From Flammula alnicola (lineage: Eukaryota > Basidiomycota > Agaricomycetes > Agaricales > Strophariaceae): DNA of 64,000 bases. A program made the position numbers and the translations under genes. Positions 24,039 to 36,800 of the stretch are shown here, piece by piece; position 1 is the first letter of the stretch, and each line of letters begins with the position of its first letter. The DNA lies in assembly GCA_015499995.1 (NCBI GenBank), contig JADNRV010000014.1, forward strand, positions 372,001 through 436,000, given 5' to 3'. The notes under the pieces are model-generated. The model did no database searches, was not told the DNA's origin, and was given only the letters and a program-made list of their open reading frames with translations.

Positions 24039-25469
24039 TCAAAGATCTCGAAGACTCTTCTGCATCCAGGTCGGATCAGGCGGAAAGATATAAAAATCAT
24101 CGTAAGCTCCTTTACAGACGAAGAGGTAAGCAAGTTTAAGGCATCGATAACGTTGAAGTCTTATCATACCATCGACGAGCGACACTCCACAATCGATTGC
24201 CTTTCGGGTTGCCATCAGCCCAGTAGCGTGAGTTTCAATCCCCTGGATAATTACTTTGTTGTCACTGGGTTTGAAAGAGTGGACTAGAATTTGGAGCTTC
24301 CGCAGACGAAGGAAGCGCTTTTGATTAGAAAATACACCCATTACATCCGCCCAAGAAGACAGGTCTACTGTGTCCAGCCCGCCAAATAAATAGTTGACTT
24401 GCACGACAAATGCTTCAATGGGAGAAGATGAAAGTTGGGTGATCATATTTATGAACCACGGGAATGGGTTGTAGAGCATGCCTTCGGCAGTGTCGCACGC
24501 CATTTCGATCCGGATGTAGAATGTTCGCAGATTCGTAAGCACGCTCCAGTCGATGGGGTCTGAGAATGCGGCTCCCGGTAGACAAACTGTTCAGAAGAAA
24601 AAATGTCGGGGAAGCAGGAATAAGTTGGTTAGAGCACCACACCAAAGGGATAACAGAAAGGAAAGGTGAACATACTGTCAAAAATGGCGGGGTCGAACGC
24701 AAGTTCCTCCAACGAATCAGCACAGCGACTTAGAAGCATTCGCATCTCATCACGCTCCCTGCGTCCGCTGCTACATGTAGCTTTTTCAGTTTCGCCACAT
24801 CAATTAGGGTAGTATTGATCAGCCGGCCTGTGATAACATGGTCACAGCACGTAAATCCACGAGTTGTATTTTGAGAGAATCCAGATATATCGTTTTGGCT
24901 GAATCGGTTGGGGACGTTGTAAACGCAAAATCCAGGTGCATGGTATCGTGGAGGGCTAAGTGTTTGAGACTCGGTGGGCAGTAATTAACCATAGCGACAG
25001 GGAAACCTTCGAAGTTGAGATAGGTCAGGCATGGAAGTCGCATCAGATCGAGCAGCGATCCCATAAAACCTCCTCGAGCGATTCTTTTCCAATTTCCGCC
25101 GTGATCAATTGTGCGATATCGTATTACCAGCGCTTTCAGGCAGTGCAGAAGGGGTAGAGAGTATGCGAGTGTCGTGTCTTTAGACAGCCACTCTTGTTCT
25201 TTAGTCTTCAAGCAGTCGATTACCTCCAAATAAAGTATGTATTTGGAAATATGTGGCGAGTTCTCGAGAAGTTGTTGGAATCGCGCACTGTTACCGCGTT
25301 TTTTCTTGTCGGTCGGTGGGAAGAGTACGATTTTTGAAAGGAGATGCTTTTGGCAGGCCGGAAGGAATGCTCGACAGGCTAGAGAGCAAGCTTTCAGGGA
25401 GTCATTTTCGTCCCAGAGGTAGCTAACGATCTCATCGTCGATTTCTGGAGGAAACTGGGCAGACATCAT
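24039..25469 (-). pseudogene. F-box-type gene B, broken by a frameshift
   Basis: It begins MMSAQFPPEIDDE at 25469 and follows the family plan down to TMLSQAG, where the frame meets a stop at 24819. Compared with copies A and G, about a dozen bases are missing around 24816-24832, so the following ALIDVTKL-type segment is out of frame; a second short deletion lies near 24755. Downstream exons (TNLRTFYIRIEMACD ... DFYIFPPDPTWMQKSLRDL, stop at 24039) are still readable with conserved splice sites, so the loss looks recent. A truncated protein of 216 residues with the F-box and first leucine-rich part could still be made. Confidence 0.75.
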
Positions 25470-25610
25470 GGTCGTTGAAATGTTGACATTTCCGGAAAGT
25501 GATCAGAAGTTGCCGGTCACGTGTTCGCGAAGATCTGCCATAATGAATGTAAAATTATGTAAATGAATCATGATAGCGTTTGGCGTTCACCTGAGTCACT
25601 GGCAACCTCC
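25470..25610. promoter_or_regulatory. Shared promoter of divergent F-box pair B/C
   Basis: Only 141 bp separate the start codons of B (minus) and C (plus). The same sequence, with changes, separates D and E at 29377-29503. Two unrelated-looking copies keeping the same head-to-head spacing implies that the pair was duplicated as a unit. Confidence 0.55.
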
Positions 25611-27034
25611 ATGTCCTCCCATTTTGCTCAAGAAATTTGTGACGAAGTCGTGAGCCACCTCTGGGATGATGACAACGCACTCAAAGCTTGCTCTCTGGCT
25701 TGTCGTGCATTCCTGCCGTCATGTCAACAATTTCTATTTTCGAACATCGTTCTCTTCCCCCCTACGGATTACAAGAAACGTTCGAACGGGCGTCATCTTC
25801 AACAGCTGCTCAAGGCCTCACCCCATCTTTCAGATATGTGCACTATCTAGAAATAATTGACAGCAAATCTGGAGAAAAAGAGTGGTTGTCTCATGACAGA
25901 ACACTCATTTTCTGCCTTCCTCTTCTGTGTCGCCTCAAAGCGCTAGCAATTCAGTACCGGACACCATTTGGAGGAGGTAACTGGGCGAGTATTTCTCAGG
26001 GAGGCCTTTTACGCGCACTTCTCGATATTATGCAACTACCATCCCTAACTTACCTCAACTTTCAATGTCTACCTCTCGTTATGGTCAATCACTGCCCGAA
26101 CCTCAAGCACCTCGTAATTCGCCGTCCGACAACGGATTCAGTCGTGGGATATTCATCCATGCATGATGGCTCTACCAACTCGGTATATTTGCATGCTCTC
26201 CAAGTCCAATTTCTTGACTCGGGTGTCCTTATTCATCCTATGAACAATTCCGTGTCGCCAGCTTGGTTTTCCGACACAATTAACAACACAGCGCTCAACG
26301 TGACAAATTGAAAAAGCTGCACGCAGATGCTGATGGAGAATTACGGGCACATCATGACATGTGGATGCTTTTAAAGCTCTGCGCTGACTCACTGGAGGAA
26401 CTTGTGTTCAATCCCGCTATTGAGAGTACGTTCATTCGATTTAGGGAGTTCCGTCCCGATTTTCTTATTTTGCTCTATTACAGTTTATGAACCAGAGGCA
26501 TCTTCCACGGATCCGATTGACTGGAGCATTCTTACGAACCTGAAAAGATTTTACACTCGCATCGAAGTTTCATGTGACTACGATGATGATGAGCTAATGT
26601 GGGATGCATTTCCATGGTTCATCAGCATGCTCCGAAAGCAATCATTATCTGGATCCAGCATTGAAGAATATGTCGTGCAAGTCAACTATAATATCCGTGG
26701 TTCGGGTATCCATTTGTCTTGCTGGAAGGAGGCGATCGACCTGTTTTCTAGTCGGAACCGCTTTCCTCACCTCCGGAAGCTTCATATTCGAATTTACTCT
26801 TCCAATCACAACGAAGAAGAAATCGTCGTAGAGCTTCAACAATTTGTTGTGGAGCTGACAACTTCCCGACGAGAAGTCGACTGTCAAGTGTTCCTTGTTG
26901 ATGGTATGTGATCACTCGCCCATGTATCGGCAATCTCTTTCTTACCTCTTTGCACGATCGAAGAGCCACACGAGGACTTTTATGTATTTCCACCAGATCC
27001 CACCTGGATAGGGTTGTCGTTCCTCGATATTTGA
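25611..27034 (+). pseudogene. F-box-type gene C, two single-base deletions
   Basis: It starts MSSHFAQEICDEVVSHLW. Compared with E, one C is missing in the TTTCCAG context near 25830, ending the frame at ...LSDMCTI, and one A is missing from an AAAA run near 26307 (NVTN then stop instead of NVTKLKKL). Exon 2 (DPIDWSILTNLKRFYTRIEV ...) and the last exon (EDFYVFPPDPTWIGLSSLDI, stop at 27034) remain intact with normal splice sites. Both defects are one-base losses in short runs, so an assembly error is an alternative to true decay; if so the gene would be intact. Otherwise like the other family members. Confidence 0.7.
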
Positions 27035-28157
27035 TGTAATTAACAAATAATTCACGTTCTGTCGCTGGATCGACACCATTATCGATGGTTCAGACCCAAC
27101 GCCCATGCCAACGTTTAACTTAGCATGTCAGTCGGACTTCAGTACTTGGTGGAGATGATCGTACAAATGCCTTCTAATAGACAAAATGATACTCGCTGCA
27201 TAAAGTCACCCCAACCGCCCAGATTGGACCTGTTGAACTCGTGCAGACCCCAGCGGACCGTCGGTTGAAACCATATATATCCCATCGTTAATGCTCGGTC
27301 CATTGGCCCGCATGAACGTCCTCTGTACTATGCATTTGACATCGCTTTCTAGTCCTTGCGGGACGCTTGCCAGAGCTGTGCAAATTTATTTTGCACCTTG
27401 ATACCTCAGCACTCCGGTAGGATTAAAGTCAGGATCCCTTATTCTCAAGTGTAGCATCGAGTCGGGACCATTGGGACAATGGCTGCCAATGGGGTCCTAG
27501 GGGGTCCATTGGGGGTCAACTGACGCGAATGGCGTCGACTCGAGATATAATGTTAGGATTTATTCTGCTTTATGACACGTTTACGAGGGTCTGTCAGGGC
27601 CTATTAGAGCGAACGGGGTAGAATCGAGTGTTGAAAGATATCATATTTAACTGTGGAAGGACGTATTCTGGTTCATGAGAGTCCGTCGGGCCCCGTTAGA
27701 GTCGAATAGGGCCGAAATACCTACATTTACAGTGACTGTCTAAGCATGTATTCTGTATGGTTCACGAGGGTCTGTTGGGGTCACTGGATGTGAATGGGGC
27801 CGACTCGCTTCGAAATGCACTCTGTAGGAGTCAACACGGATAGCGAGTCGCTGCTCGGCTCATGAAAATCGCTGGTGCTACCAACACAGTCTCAGATTCG
27901 CTCTTACAGCATGCTCGAGAAAGTTACACATTCTGGTTCGAGCGCTGAAGAATTTAGAATGGAGATCAGCTATGGTTTTGCCGAAGTGGATATTGTTATA
28001 GATGTGACGGTATTGCCACCGCACCTGCTTGCTCTGCCAGTACTTAGTACTTAGTAGTAGTGTGTGGAATACCTGACTTTGTGTGTAGGGTTGGTGAGAC
28101 GAGAATTTGGGACTTGTTGAAGAATATCCGTTATCTGCTGGAGGTGATGCATATGTA
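27035..28157. repeat. Duplicated 3' flank, unit 1, with F-box exon relic
   Basis: A non-coding stretch with many GGGGTCC/GGGGTCA-type runs and GAGTCGACTC-type pieces, repeated in the same orientation at 30939-32760. At about 27900-27990 the plus-strand frame MLEKVTHSGSSAEEF recalls the MLQKLSSSGSTIEEF segment of F-box exon 2, so an old decayed copy lies in the unit. No intact gene. Confidence 0.65.
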
Positions 28158-29376
28158 TCGCCAGCGCTTTCAGGCAGCGCAGAAGAGGTAGAGAGTAGGC
28201 GAGTGTCGTGTCTTTGGACAACCAATCTTTTTTTTAATACTGCAGTCGATTTACCTCCATATAATGTATATATTTGGAAATATGTGGCGAGTTCTCGAGA
28301 AGTCGTCGAAATCGCGCGCTGTTGCCGCGTTTTTTCTTGTCGGTCAGTGGGAAGAGTATGATTTTTGAAAGGAGATGCTTTTGGCAGGCCGGAAGGAATG
28401 CTCGACAGGTCAGGGAGCAAGCTTTCAGGGAGTCATTTTCATCCCAGAGGTAGGTAACACTGCTGGGAGCCACCGATTTTGCGGGATGCGAAATCCATGC
28501 AAAGTTCACTTGCAATTGTTTTCAATCTCCATTTAGCTAAATATATCATTTCTAAAGGATTCTGGCAACTGCGAAAGACAATTAAGATGCATCTAAATTG
28601 ATACATTCTGCTCAAATTTCGCATTTTGCGAATTTTTACCTTTTGTGTCGCTTTTCCGACATTCAAAATACAACGAGAATCAATAATTGGGTCACAATTT
28701 AGCCAGATTCACAATTCATCATTTCCCCAGTGGGAAAACGGCATGGAGAATTCTTCGTTTGGCAGGTGGCGGAATTTTTAAAATATAAACAATTTATTAT
28801 AAGTTTATTACAAGTATAGGACATTGAGAAACATGATCAAGATTTTGAATTTTACAGCTTCCAAAATGCTTCGCACACTGTCGGGTCCACTCAGCAGGCC
28901 GGTATGTAGCCACTGTAGCGAAAAACACAACATTTTTCGCGTTGTAATATTTCAAATCTTGATTGCGTTTTCCGATGTTCCAAATTTGTCCAAAATTGTT
29001 CAAAATTTACAAATTCTCCCATTTGCCAAATGAAGAATTCTCCACGCCGTTTTCCCACTGGGGAAATGATGAATTGTGAATCTGGCTAAATTGTGACCCA
29101 ATTATTGATTCTCGTTGTATTTTGAATGTCGGAAAAGCGACACAAAAGGTAAAAATTTGCAAAATGCGAAATTTGAGCAGAATGTATCAATTTAGATGCA
29201 TCTTAATTGTCTTTCGCAGTTGCCAGAATCCTTTAGAAATGATATATTTAGCTAAATGGAGATTGAAAACAATTGCAAGTGAACTTTGCATGGATTTTGC
29301 ATCCCGCAAAATCGGTGGCTCCCAGCAGTGTAAGGATCTCATCATCGATTTCTGGAGGAAAATGGGCAGACATCAT
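28158..29376 (-). pseudogene. F-box-type gene D, fragment split by a foldback element
   Basis: The first 14 codons lie at 29335-29376 (MMSAHFPPEIDDEIL). They are cut off by the element at 28458-29330 and continue at 28457 with TYLWDENDSLKACSLTCRAFLP. The fragment runs to about 28158, where homology stops in the middle of the first leucine-rich part and joins sequence also found near 32700. A stop (EVNRLQY then TAA) also breaks the frame. It is the partner of E in a copy of the B/C pair. Confidence 0.8.
28458..29330. mobile_element. 873-bp foldback element, CACTG ends, 3-bp target duplication
   Basis: The ends are inverted repeats of about 310 bp, nearly identical (I see four or five mismatches), beginning CACTGCTGGGAGCCACCGAT and separated by about 250 bp of AT-rich spacer. 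TAA flanks both sides (28455-28457 and 29331-29333). Removing the element and one TAA restores an F-box reading frame. There is no transposase; matching short frames in both arms are by-products of the palindrome. CACTG termini with 3-bp duplication fit CACTA-type elements; TAA also fits PIF/Harbinger. It is a non-autonomous element of uncertain superfamily. Confidence 0.85.
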
Positions 29377-29503
29377 GGTGGTTGAAATTGAAACGCTGAC
29401 ATCGGAAAATGATCTAAAGTGATCAGAAGTTGCCGATCACGCGTTTGCGAAGATCTGCCATAGCCGCTGGCGACGGCGTTCACTCGAGCCACTGGCAACC
29501 TCC

Positions 29504-30938
29504 ATGTCCTCCCATCTTCACTCAAGAAATCTGCGATGAGGTCGTGAGCCACCTTCGGGGCGATGATGATGCACTCAAAGCTTGCTCTCTGGCTTGTCGT
29601 GCATTCCTGCCGTCGTGTCAACAATTCCTATTTTCGAACATCATTCTCTTCCCCCCTACGGACAACGAGAAACTTCCGAACGGGCATCACCTTCAACAGC
29701 TGCTCAAGGCCTCACCCCATCTTTCCAGATATGTGCACTATCTAGAAATAATTGACTGCACATCTGGAGAAAAAGAGTGGCTGTCTCATGACAGAACGCT
29801 CATTTTCTGTCTGCCTCTTCTCCGTCGCCTCAAAGCACTAGCAATTCGATACCGGACACCAATGGAAGGAGGCGACTGGGAGGGTATTGCTCAAGGAGGC
29901 CTTTTGGGTGCACTTCTCGATATTATGCAACTACCGTCCCTGACTTACCTCAATTTTCAATCCCTACCTCTTGTTATGGTCAATCATTGCCCGAACCTCA
30001 AGCACCTCGTAGTTTGCTGTCTGACAACGGATTCAGTCATGGGGTATTCATCCATGCACGATGACTCTGCCAAATCAGTATATTTGGATACTCTCAAAGT
30101 CCAGTTTCTTGACTCGCGCCATCCTATGAACTCCAACTCCGTATCCCCAGCTTGGTTTTCCGACACAATTAACAACACAGCGCTCAACGTGACAAAATTG
30201 AAAAAGCTGCATGCAAATGCTGATCGAGATTTAGGGGCACATCATGACATGTGGATGCTTTTATAGCTCTGTGCCGGCTCACTAGAGGAGCTTGCGTTCC
30301 AACCCGCTATTGAGAGTACGTTCATTCAATTTAGGCAAAGCTCCGACCCGATTTTCTTATTTTGCTCTATTACAGTTCGTGAAGCAGAGGCATCTTCCAT
30401 GGACCCCATTGACTGGAGCATCCTTACGAACTTGAAAAGATTTTACACCCGCATCCAAGTTTCATATGATTCATATGACTACGTCAATGAAGTTGAGGTA
30501 GCATGGGATGCATTTCCATGGTTCGTGAGCATGCTCCGAAAGCAATCATTATCTGGATCCAGCATCGAAGAATATGTGGTGCAAGTCATCTATGATTTCA
30601 GTGGTTTGGGTATCCATTTGTCGTGTTGGAAGGAGGCGATCGATCTGTTTTCTAGTCGGAACTGCTTTCCCTGCCTCCGGAAGCTTCATATTCGAATTCA
30701 CTCTTTCCATTGCGACGAAGAAGAAATCGCCGCAGAGCTCGATCAATTTGTTGTGGAGCTGACAACTGCCCGACAAGAAGTTGACTGTCATGTGTGGTTT
30801 CTTGATGGTATGTGATCACCCGCCCATGTATCGACAATCTCTTTCTTACCTCTTTGCACAATTGAAGAGCTATACGAGGACTTTTATGTATTTCCACCAG
30901 ATCCCACCTGGATAGGGTTGTCGTCCCTCGGTTTTTGA
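29504..30938 (+). pseudogene. F-box-type gene E, frameshift at start and nonsense codon
   Basis: The closest relative of C. The ATG at 29504 is in the wrong frame because of one extra base within about 15 nt (MSSHLHSRNLR then stop), whereas the family frame TQEICDEVVSHLRG runs on from codons with no ATG of their own. Exon 1 then reaches a TAG at about 30264 where C has AAG. Exon 2 (DPIDWSILTNLKRFYTRIQV ...) and the last exon (YEDFYVFPPDPTWIGL, stop at 30938) are open. So two independent disabling changes are present, different from those in C. Confidence 0.8.
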
Positions 30939-32760
30939 TCAATATACATGGGTGAACTTTGATTAACAAAGAATTCATGCTGTCGCTGGATCGACACCAT
31001 TATCGCTGGTTCGGATCCATGCCTACCTTTAAGCATGTCAGTCGGACTTCAGTACTTAGCGGAAATGATCGTGCAAATGCCTTCTAATAGAAAAAATGAT
31101 ACTCACTGCATAAAGTCACCCCAACCGCCCAGAATGGACCCGTTCGAACTCGCGCAGACCCCAGTGGACCCGTCGGATCCTAATGGTTCCTGATAGACAC
31201 CAATGGGCCCCGCTTGTGTTGGTATCCGTTAAGCAGCACAAAGTTTGAAACCAAATATATCCCATCGTTAATGCTTGGGTCCATTGGCCTGCATGAACGT
31301 CCTCTGTACTATGCATTTTCATCGCTTTCTAGTCCTTGCGGGACACTTGCCAGAGCCTGCAAAATTGTCTGCGCCTTGATATCTGAGCTTCAGCATTCCG
31401 GCAGGATTAAAGTCAGGATCCTTACCCTCAAGTGTAGCATCGAATTGGTACCACTGGGGACGAATGGACTCCCGAATGGGGTCCTATGGGGTCCTATGGG
31501 GACCATTGGGGGTCAATGGACGCGAATGGCGCCGACTCGAGACATAATGATTTATTTTGCTTCGTAACACCTTCAGGAGGGGTCTGTCAGGGCCTATTAG
31601 AGGCGAACGGGGTCGACTCAAGTATTGCAAGATATCATATTTAACTGTGGAAGGACGTATTCTGGTTTATGAGAGTCCGTCGGGCCCCGTCAGGGCCGAA
31701 ATACATACATTTACAGTAACTGTGTAAGCATGTATTCTGTATGGTTCATGAGGGTCTGCATTAATTGGGGTTCACTGGACGCGAATGGGGCCGACTCGCT
31801 CCGAAATGCACTGTATTTAACTCTGTTAGAAGTCAACACGGATAGCGAGTCGCTGCTCGGCCTCATGAAATCGCTAATGCTACTACCAACATCAGATTCG
31901 CTCTTATAGCACGCTCAAGAAAGTTACACATTCTGGTTCGACCGCTGAAGAATTTTGAATGGAGATCAGCTATGGATTCGCCGAAGTGGATATTGTTATA
32001 GATGTGATGGGATTGCCACCAGGCGGTCCCGATACCCTTTCTATTGCGAGTACTGGGTTGACTTTTATGTTGGCGATGACCTAGAAATCGTCGAGAACCT
32101 CGAACACTATGTCGGAGTATCGATCGGCATATGCTAGTGATGCTTCCACTAGATCTTGTTAAAATAAGTCAGGCAACTCAAAATAAGACAAGTAATCGTG
32201 AACTTGCATGTGTGTTCATCCTCTGCATTCGAGCTAGCTACGCATGAGATTTTAAAACAAGAACGTCCAGCTTTCTAGCGAATTCGAGAGGAATCAAGCC
32301 TGAACGCGAGCCTGAGGACCGCCTGTTGACGTTAAGTCCGTGAAGGCGGGTACTTTAACACTGTCGTTGATTCGTTGGAGATAGGTATACTCTCTAGCTG
32401 TTTGTAGGTTAAATATGGAGCGCTTGTTGAGACGAGGATCGTCAGGCGGATTGATGGGTCGTAGAATTTTGGAGATGAAAAGGACAACGACAAGGACAAC
32501 GACGAGTGAACTAGTGACAAGTCTTAGCGAGTCTGGCTTGTAATTGGACGCAGAACAGACGCTTCAGGCACTGAGCCCGAGGCTGCCAGGTATTGACCAG
32601 CAACAAAGGACCGTACTTGCTTGCTCTGCCTGTAATAGTAGTACTGTGTGGAATACCTGACTTGGTTGGTGAGACGAGAATTTGGGACTCGTTGAAGAAT
32701 ATCCGTTATCGGCCCGAGGTGAGGCATATGTATATACCGCCTTCCGGGCAGTTGGTGAGA
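30939..32760. repeat. Duplicated 3' flank, unit 2
   Basis: The direct repeat of 27035-28157, with the same GGGGTCC-rich runs, the same F-box exon relic (near 31915-31990) and a further relic DDLEIVENLEHYV near 32080 recalling the end of F-box exon 2. Homology with unit 1 resumes at 32640-32725 after about 600 bp of unmatched sequence. No intact gene seen. Confidence 0.65.
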
Positions 32761-33475
32761 TTCGATGCGATATGGGATTGGAGGCTTGGAGCTCAACGGA
32801 GAGGTGATCCCTGAGATCGGAGAATAAGGTTTTTGAGATGGGATCATGCATCAATGAAATGATTGTTCTTGTGGTCGAAATGAACAGGTTTAATTGGAGG
32901 TTTACGGGATTCCTCCGACGTCGTCTTCGGATCCGATGTTACGTTATAGGGAACGTGATGGAATTGGACATGACGCTCTTGTGGTCTGCCATCATCGTGA
33001 AGGCGGATGTTTCGTCGATGAGGCCTGAGGAGGCGAACGTTCGACACAGGTTCCTGTCGGGGTCTTTATGTAGCGGATCTGCTATCAGTGATAGTATCAC
33101 ATGTGGGGCGATCCCACCTGGAGGAGGTCGCGTGAACGTGGTCTGGTGTTAAAAAGTTGATAAACGCGTGATATTCCATCCTCCTACGGCTTGTTCTGGA
33201 AGGCGTTCGCATGGTGTCGTTGATTATATGTACACTAGAAGTTTGTTTAGTTGCCAGCGGTCGACCTGGGAACTCGGCGAGCTCGCTGTTGGAAGAAGAG
33301 CGACGCTGGGCGACATGGAGACGAGGACGTCGACAGACAGGCTTTTCTGCAACCAGTGAGAGTTTGACAAGAGCTTCGGAGATATAAGAAGGACCGGGCG
33401 CAGATGATAGAGCTTTTCAGAAATAGATAGCGCCGAATTTAAATTGGGGCCTGAGAATGTAAAATCAGTCAACAA
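32521..33475 (-). other. Possible decayed gene or unresolved exons
   Basis: On the minus strand, pieces look coding but do not join: MLTDFTFSGPNLNSALS from 33475 to about 33225, a frame reading PGGIAPHVILSLIADPLHKD at about 33110-33050, and MHDPISKTLFSDLRDHLS from 32854. A stop interrupts the second at about 32945. No domain is recognised. It may be a real multi-exon gene I could not resolve or a remnant. The DNA 33476-33851 upstream of the LIM gene is a CT-rich promoter region. Confidence 0.2.
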
Positions 33476-33851
33476 TGTTCGAGGCTAAGGATTGATAAGT
33501 CGATGAGCATATCGTCGACTGCCTAGTGGCCGACTAGTGGGCGGCGAGAGTAGTAGTTGGACATCGAGGAAGACAGGAAAGAGGGATAGTTACGTTGAAG
33601 ACAAAAGGCAAGGCGCCAATTGATGCCAAACATTGAAAGCCATGTATTTTGTCGCAAATCGCTTGCCTTGCTCTTTCTCCCATGCCATGTCAACAGACTA
33701 TCCACACTTTTTGACCATTCTTAGTTAGTCTCCTACACATACAATACCCATCGTTGCTCTCACATATACATACCCAACTCTACGCGCCGGCCGTCACAAG
33801 TACACCCACTATCATTTACAACAGCCGTAGCAGCGTCCAGCTGCACCCGCA

Positions 33852-36800
33852 ATGATCGCCTCGCTGCTTTCTCCAACTAGTTCAAATCCACCGGGGCCAG
33901 GGAGGATCTCCCAGCTCTTACCTAGTGTCAAATGCTCGACATGTCATCAACCGGTACCTCTGGCAGAACTCGGGGACCACACATGCGCGCCCCCGCCCCC
34001 TGTTCCACAGCTCCCAAAGCCATCCATGACTCCTGAGGCTGCTACAGCCCTCCTGCCGGGGCGTTTACAGGGACGTGTAGCGTCGCCCGTGACACCTGTG
34101 CCTGCCGCCTCGAGCTCTCGTCTGGGCTCGTCGCCTCCAGGCGTCCAGGAGCCACCTCAACACCAACGCCTGCCATCGTCTTCGAATGCCAGGCTCAAGA
34201 TCAACACCAGAGGGGGCACATCGCCAACCCAAGCCACTTTCCAACCCAAGTCCAGCCCTTTGGCGCGCTCCGATTCCGACACAAACTCGCTATATGCCAG
34301 AGAACCACCTTTCCCGATCAACCCCTCCTCATCTCCTCTACGCACACGAATGCGCACGCCTTCGAATGCAGGCACTATCTCCAATCAATCGACACCCTCG
34401 ACTGCTCGTCCTTCGATATCTTTCAATCACAGCGGTCAGGAAACGACACCCACCGGTCCAGGTCCTCTCCGAAATGGCCCTGCGTTTCCTACCGCTCCTA
34501 CGCGAGGCAGCCAACCTCCTGCGCCGAGGCAAGCTGTGCAGCCGCCAAGAATTGGGTCTCCAGCCATGAACGGTTTTCCTCCGCCTAATCGCGGTATACC
34601 TCCAGCAGGGTATAATAATGGAGCACCGCCTGGTGGAACAGGAGGACCGCCCATGGGGTTCTCTTCAAGACCTGGACCTCCTCCGCTCGGAGCGGGTCCT
34701 CAAAACAATCTCAATCTTAATGGAGGCCCGAGGAACATGGGACCACCACCGCCCGATAACGTGGTTAACGCTAACACAGCTCCTACCCATGCCGATCAGG
34801 TGTTTGTTCCTCCTGCTGAAAGAGGTATCGACACTAAAACGGGCGGTGCAGCTGGGATGGCTGGGGTAGGAAGACGAGGCTTTGCTGCGGCTGCTCGCGC
34901 CGCAATGTTCGTGGGCCCGGGTAATAGACCTCTTGGACCACAGACACAGTATGGGCGGAGACCGAACGCACCTCAATATCTTGACATAGATGCCGCTACC
35001 AGATGTGAGTGTCTTTTTCGAGTGTTACTTGTGTGGCAACGCCAACGACGGGTAACCTATGTTGATTACTGACTAATTCTTGTTTGTGTTTTTGCACCCA
35101 TTTTGGGCTTTTATAGCAACATCAACACCGCCTCTGTCCGCTGGGTCTGGTTACTCCTCTTACTCGCCTGGGCCGACGTCGCCTCTTGCTCAGTCTGATT
35201 TAAACTTCCCACTGCAATCTAATCACAATATTGCTGTTACAAAACAATTTCAAGATCGAACGCCCTCACCACCAGGCCCGTTTATATCGACATCAACACC
35301 AGCGTTGCCTACCAAACCTTCGACACCAGCGCCGGCTCTAACGATGGATACATCTTCCAACGCCAACATTAATGCTGCTAATGCCGCAATTTCGCCCATC
35401 TCGGGCCGTCTTCCATTCTTTGAGAGACTGAGAGGCAGACTCCCTGGAATGGGTGCTCCAGAACCCGATGGTTCGAATTTACCCCCAACTGCTGCTGATT
35501 CAACACCAGCACCTCCGCCCAAAGCCGACCTCTATGCCTCGTCATCGACGCCCGGCGGCCCAGCAATGCGCTCTCGCTCGAAATCCAGGAGCGTTCGTCG
35601 CCGAACAGACCAAGAGCCGATATCGCCCATAGAGTCAGAGTCAGAGTACGGCGGCTTGGCTTATGCAGATTCTACGGACTATGAGGACGGAGATAACGAT
35701 GATGATTTCAACTCGAGGCGGTCGAACTCGATAGGCAGGAGGAGGAAGAGTCGGACTCCGCCGCCGCCGCTTCCTGTCCCGGTTTCTGCATCTGCGGCGA
35801 TTCTGCAACGTTCGAGATCAAAGGCGTCGCGCCATATGCAATTCGGCTCCGTTTCTGTGCGCTCGCGCTCGCGCTCTAACGACCGCGGCGATATTCGAAT
35901 TGGAGGCTCCGGGCCCATGTCTATATCTATGAAATCGGGGACTTCAGGGCACTCGAGAGAAAACTCGATGCACTCGCACTCGTCGTACTCGTCTGATAAC
36001 GATGCTGCGGATTTGGAGGGGCGAAATAGGAGCCGCGCCAATTCGTCGGCGGCCATCGCGCATGCGCTGGGCTTGTCGCAGACGCCGCCGAGCGAGTATG
36101 CGAAGTTGGGCGGCCCGGGGATCTTAGGAAGGAGTGTTAGTGGGAGCAGTAGCAATGGTGGAGGTGGTGGGAGTAAGAGTGGGTATTCAAGAGGGAGTGC
36201 GCAGAATAACAACGGTAATGGAAGTGGGGCGGGAGAGAGGTCGATGGCGGCGCTCTTGCAAGATGCGAACACGACTGACGCTGAGGCCAAGGCGCGCTTT
36301 GGTGGCTTGCCAGGAGGTCCGGCAGGCGGGCCGCTGAAGAGCAGCGCGAGCGTCAGCAGCAAGTCGTCCGCCTCTGCGTCCTCGGCGGGCAAGCAGCGAT
36401 CCTTCGGGAGCTCCGTCGATAGCGGGCGGGGTGTTACGAGCAGCGCGTTGCGCAGACTCGATACCGCCGCTGCGAATAGCCATCGCGATGATTTTAACGA
36501 AGACGATGGCGACTCTGTCCTTGGCGGTATGGGCGGGTCCAAGGCGCAGCGGAGCAAGACCGTGCAGGGGATGCAGTCGCCCGACGCTGCGAAGAAGCCG
36601 ATCAAGCTGCCGACGCGGTCGTTGACGAGCCCGAGCCCGAAGGTGGAGAGCTACAAGTCGTTGGCGGCGGATGGGGGTGTGGTGAAGAAGGAGAGGCCGA
36701 GGAGGCCGAGGACGTGTTTGAGGTGCTCGAAGGTGATTGAGGATGGGCGGTGGGTGTCCGTTGATGGAGGAGGTGTGCTTTGTGAGAGGTGTTGGAAGAA

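Noticed and set aside
28439..29385. Pair of 75- and 87-codon frames with nearly equal protein
   Set aside because: They are the same inverted arm of the foldback element read twice; not a gene pair.
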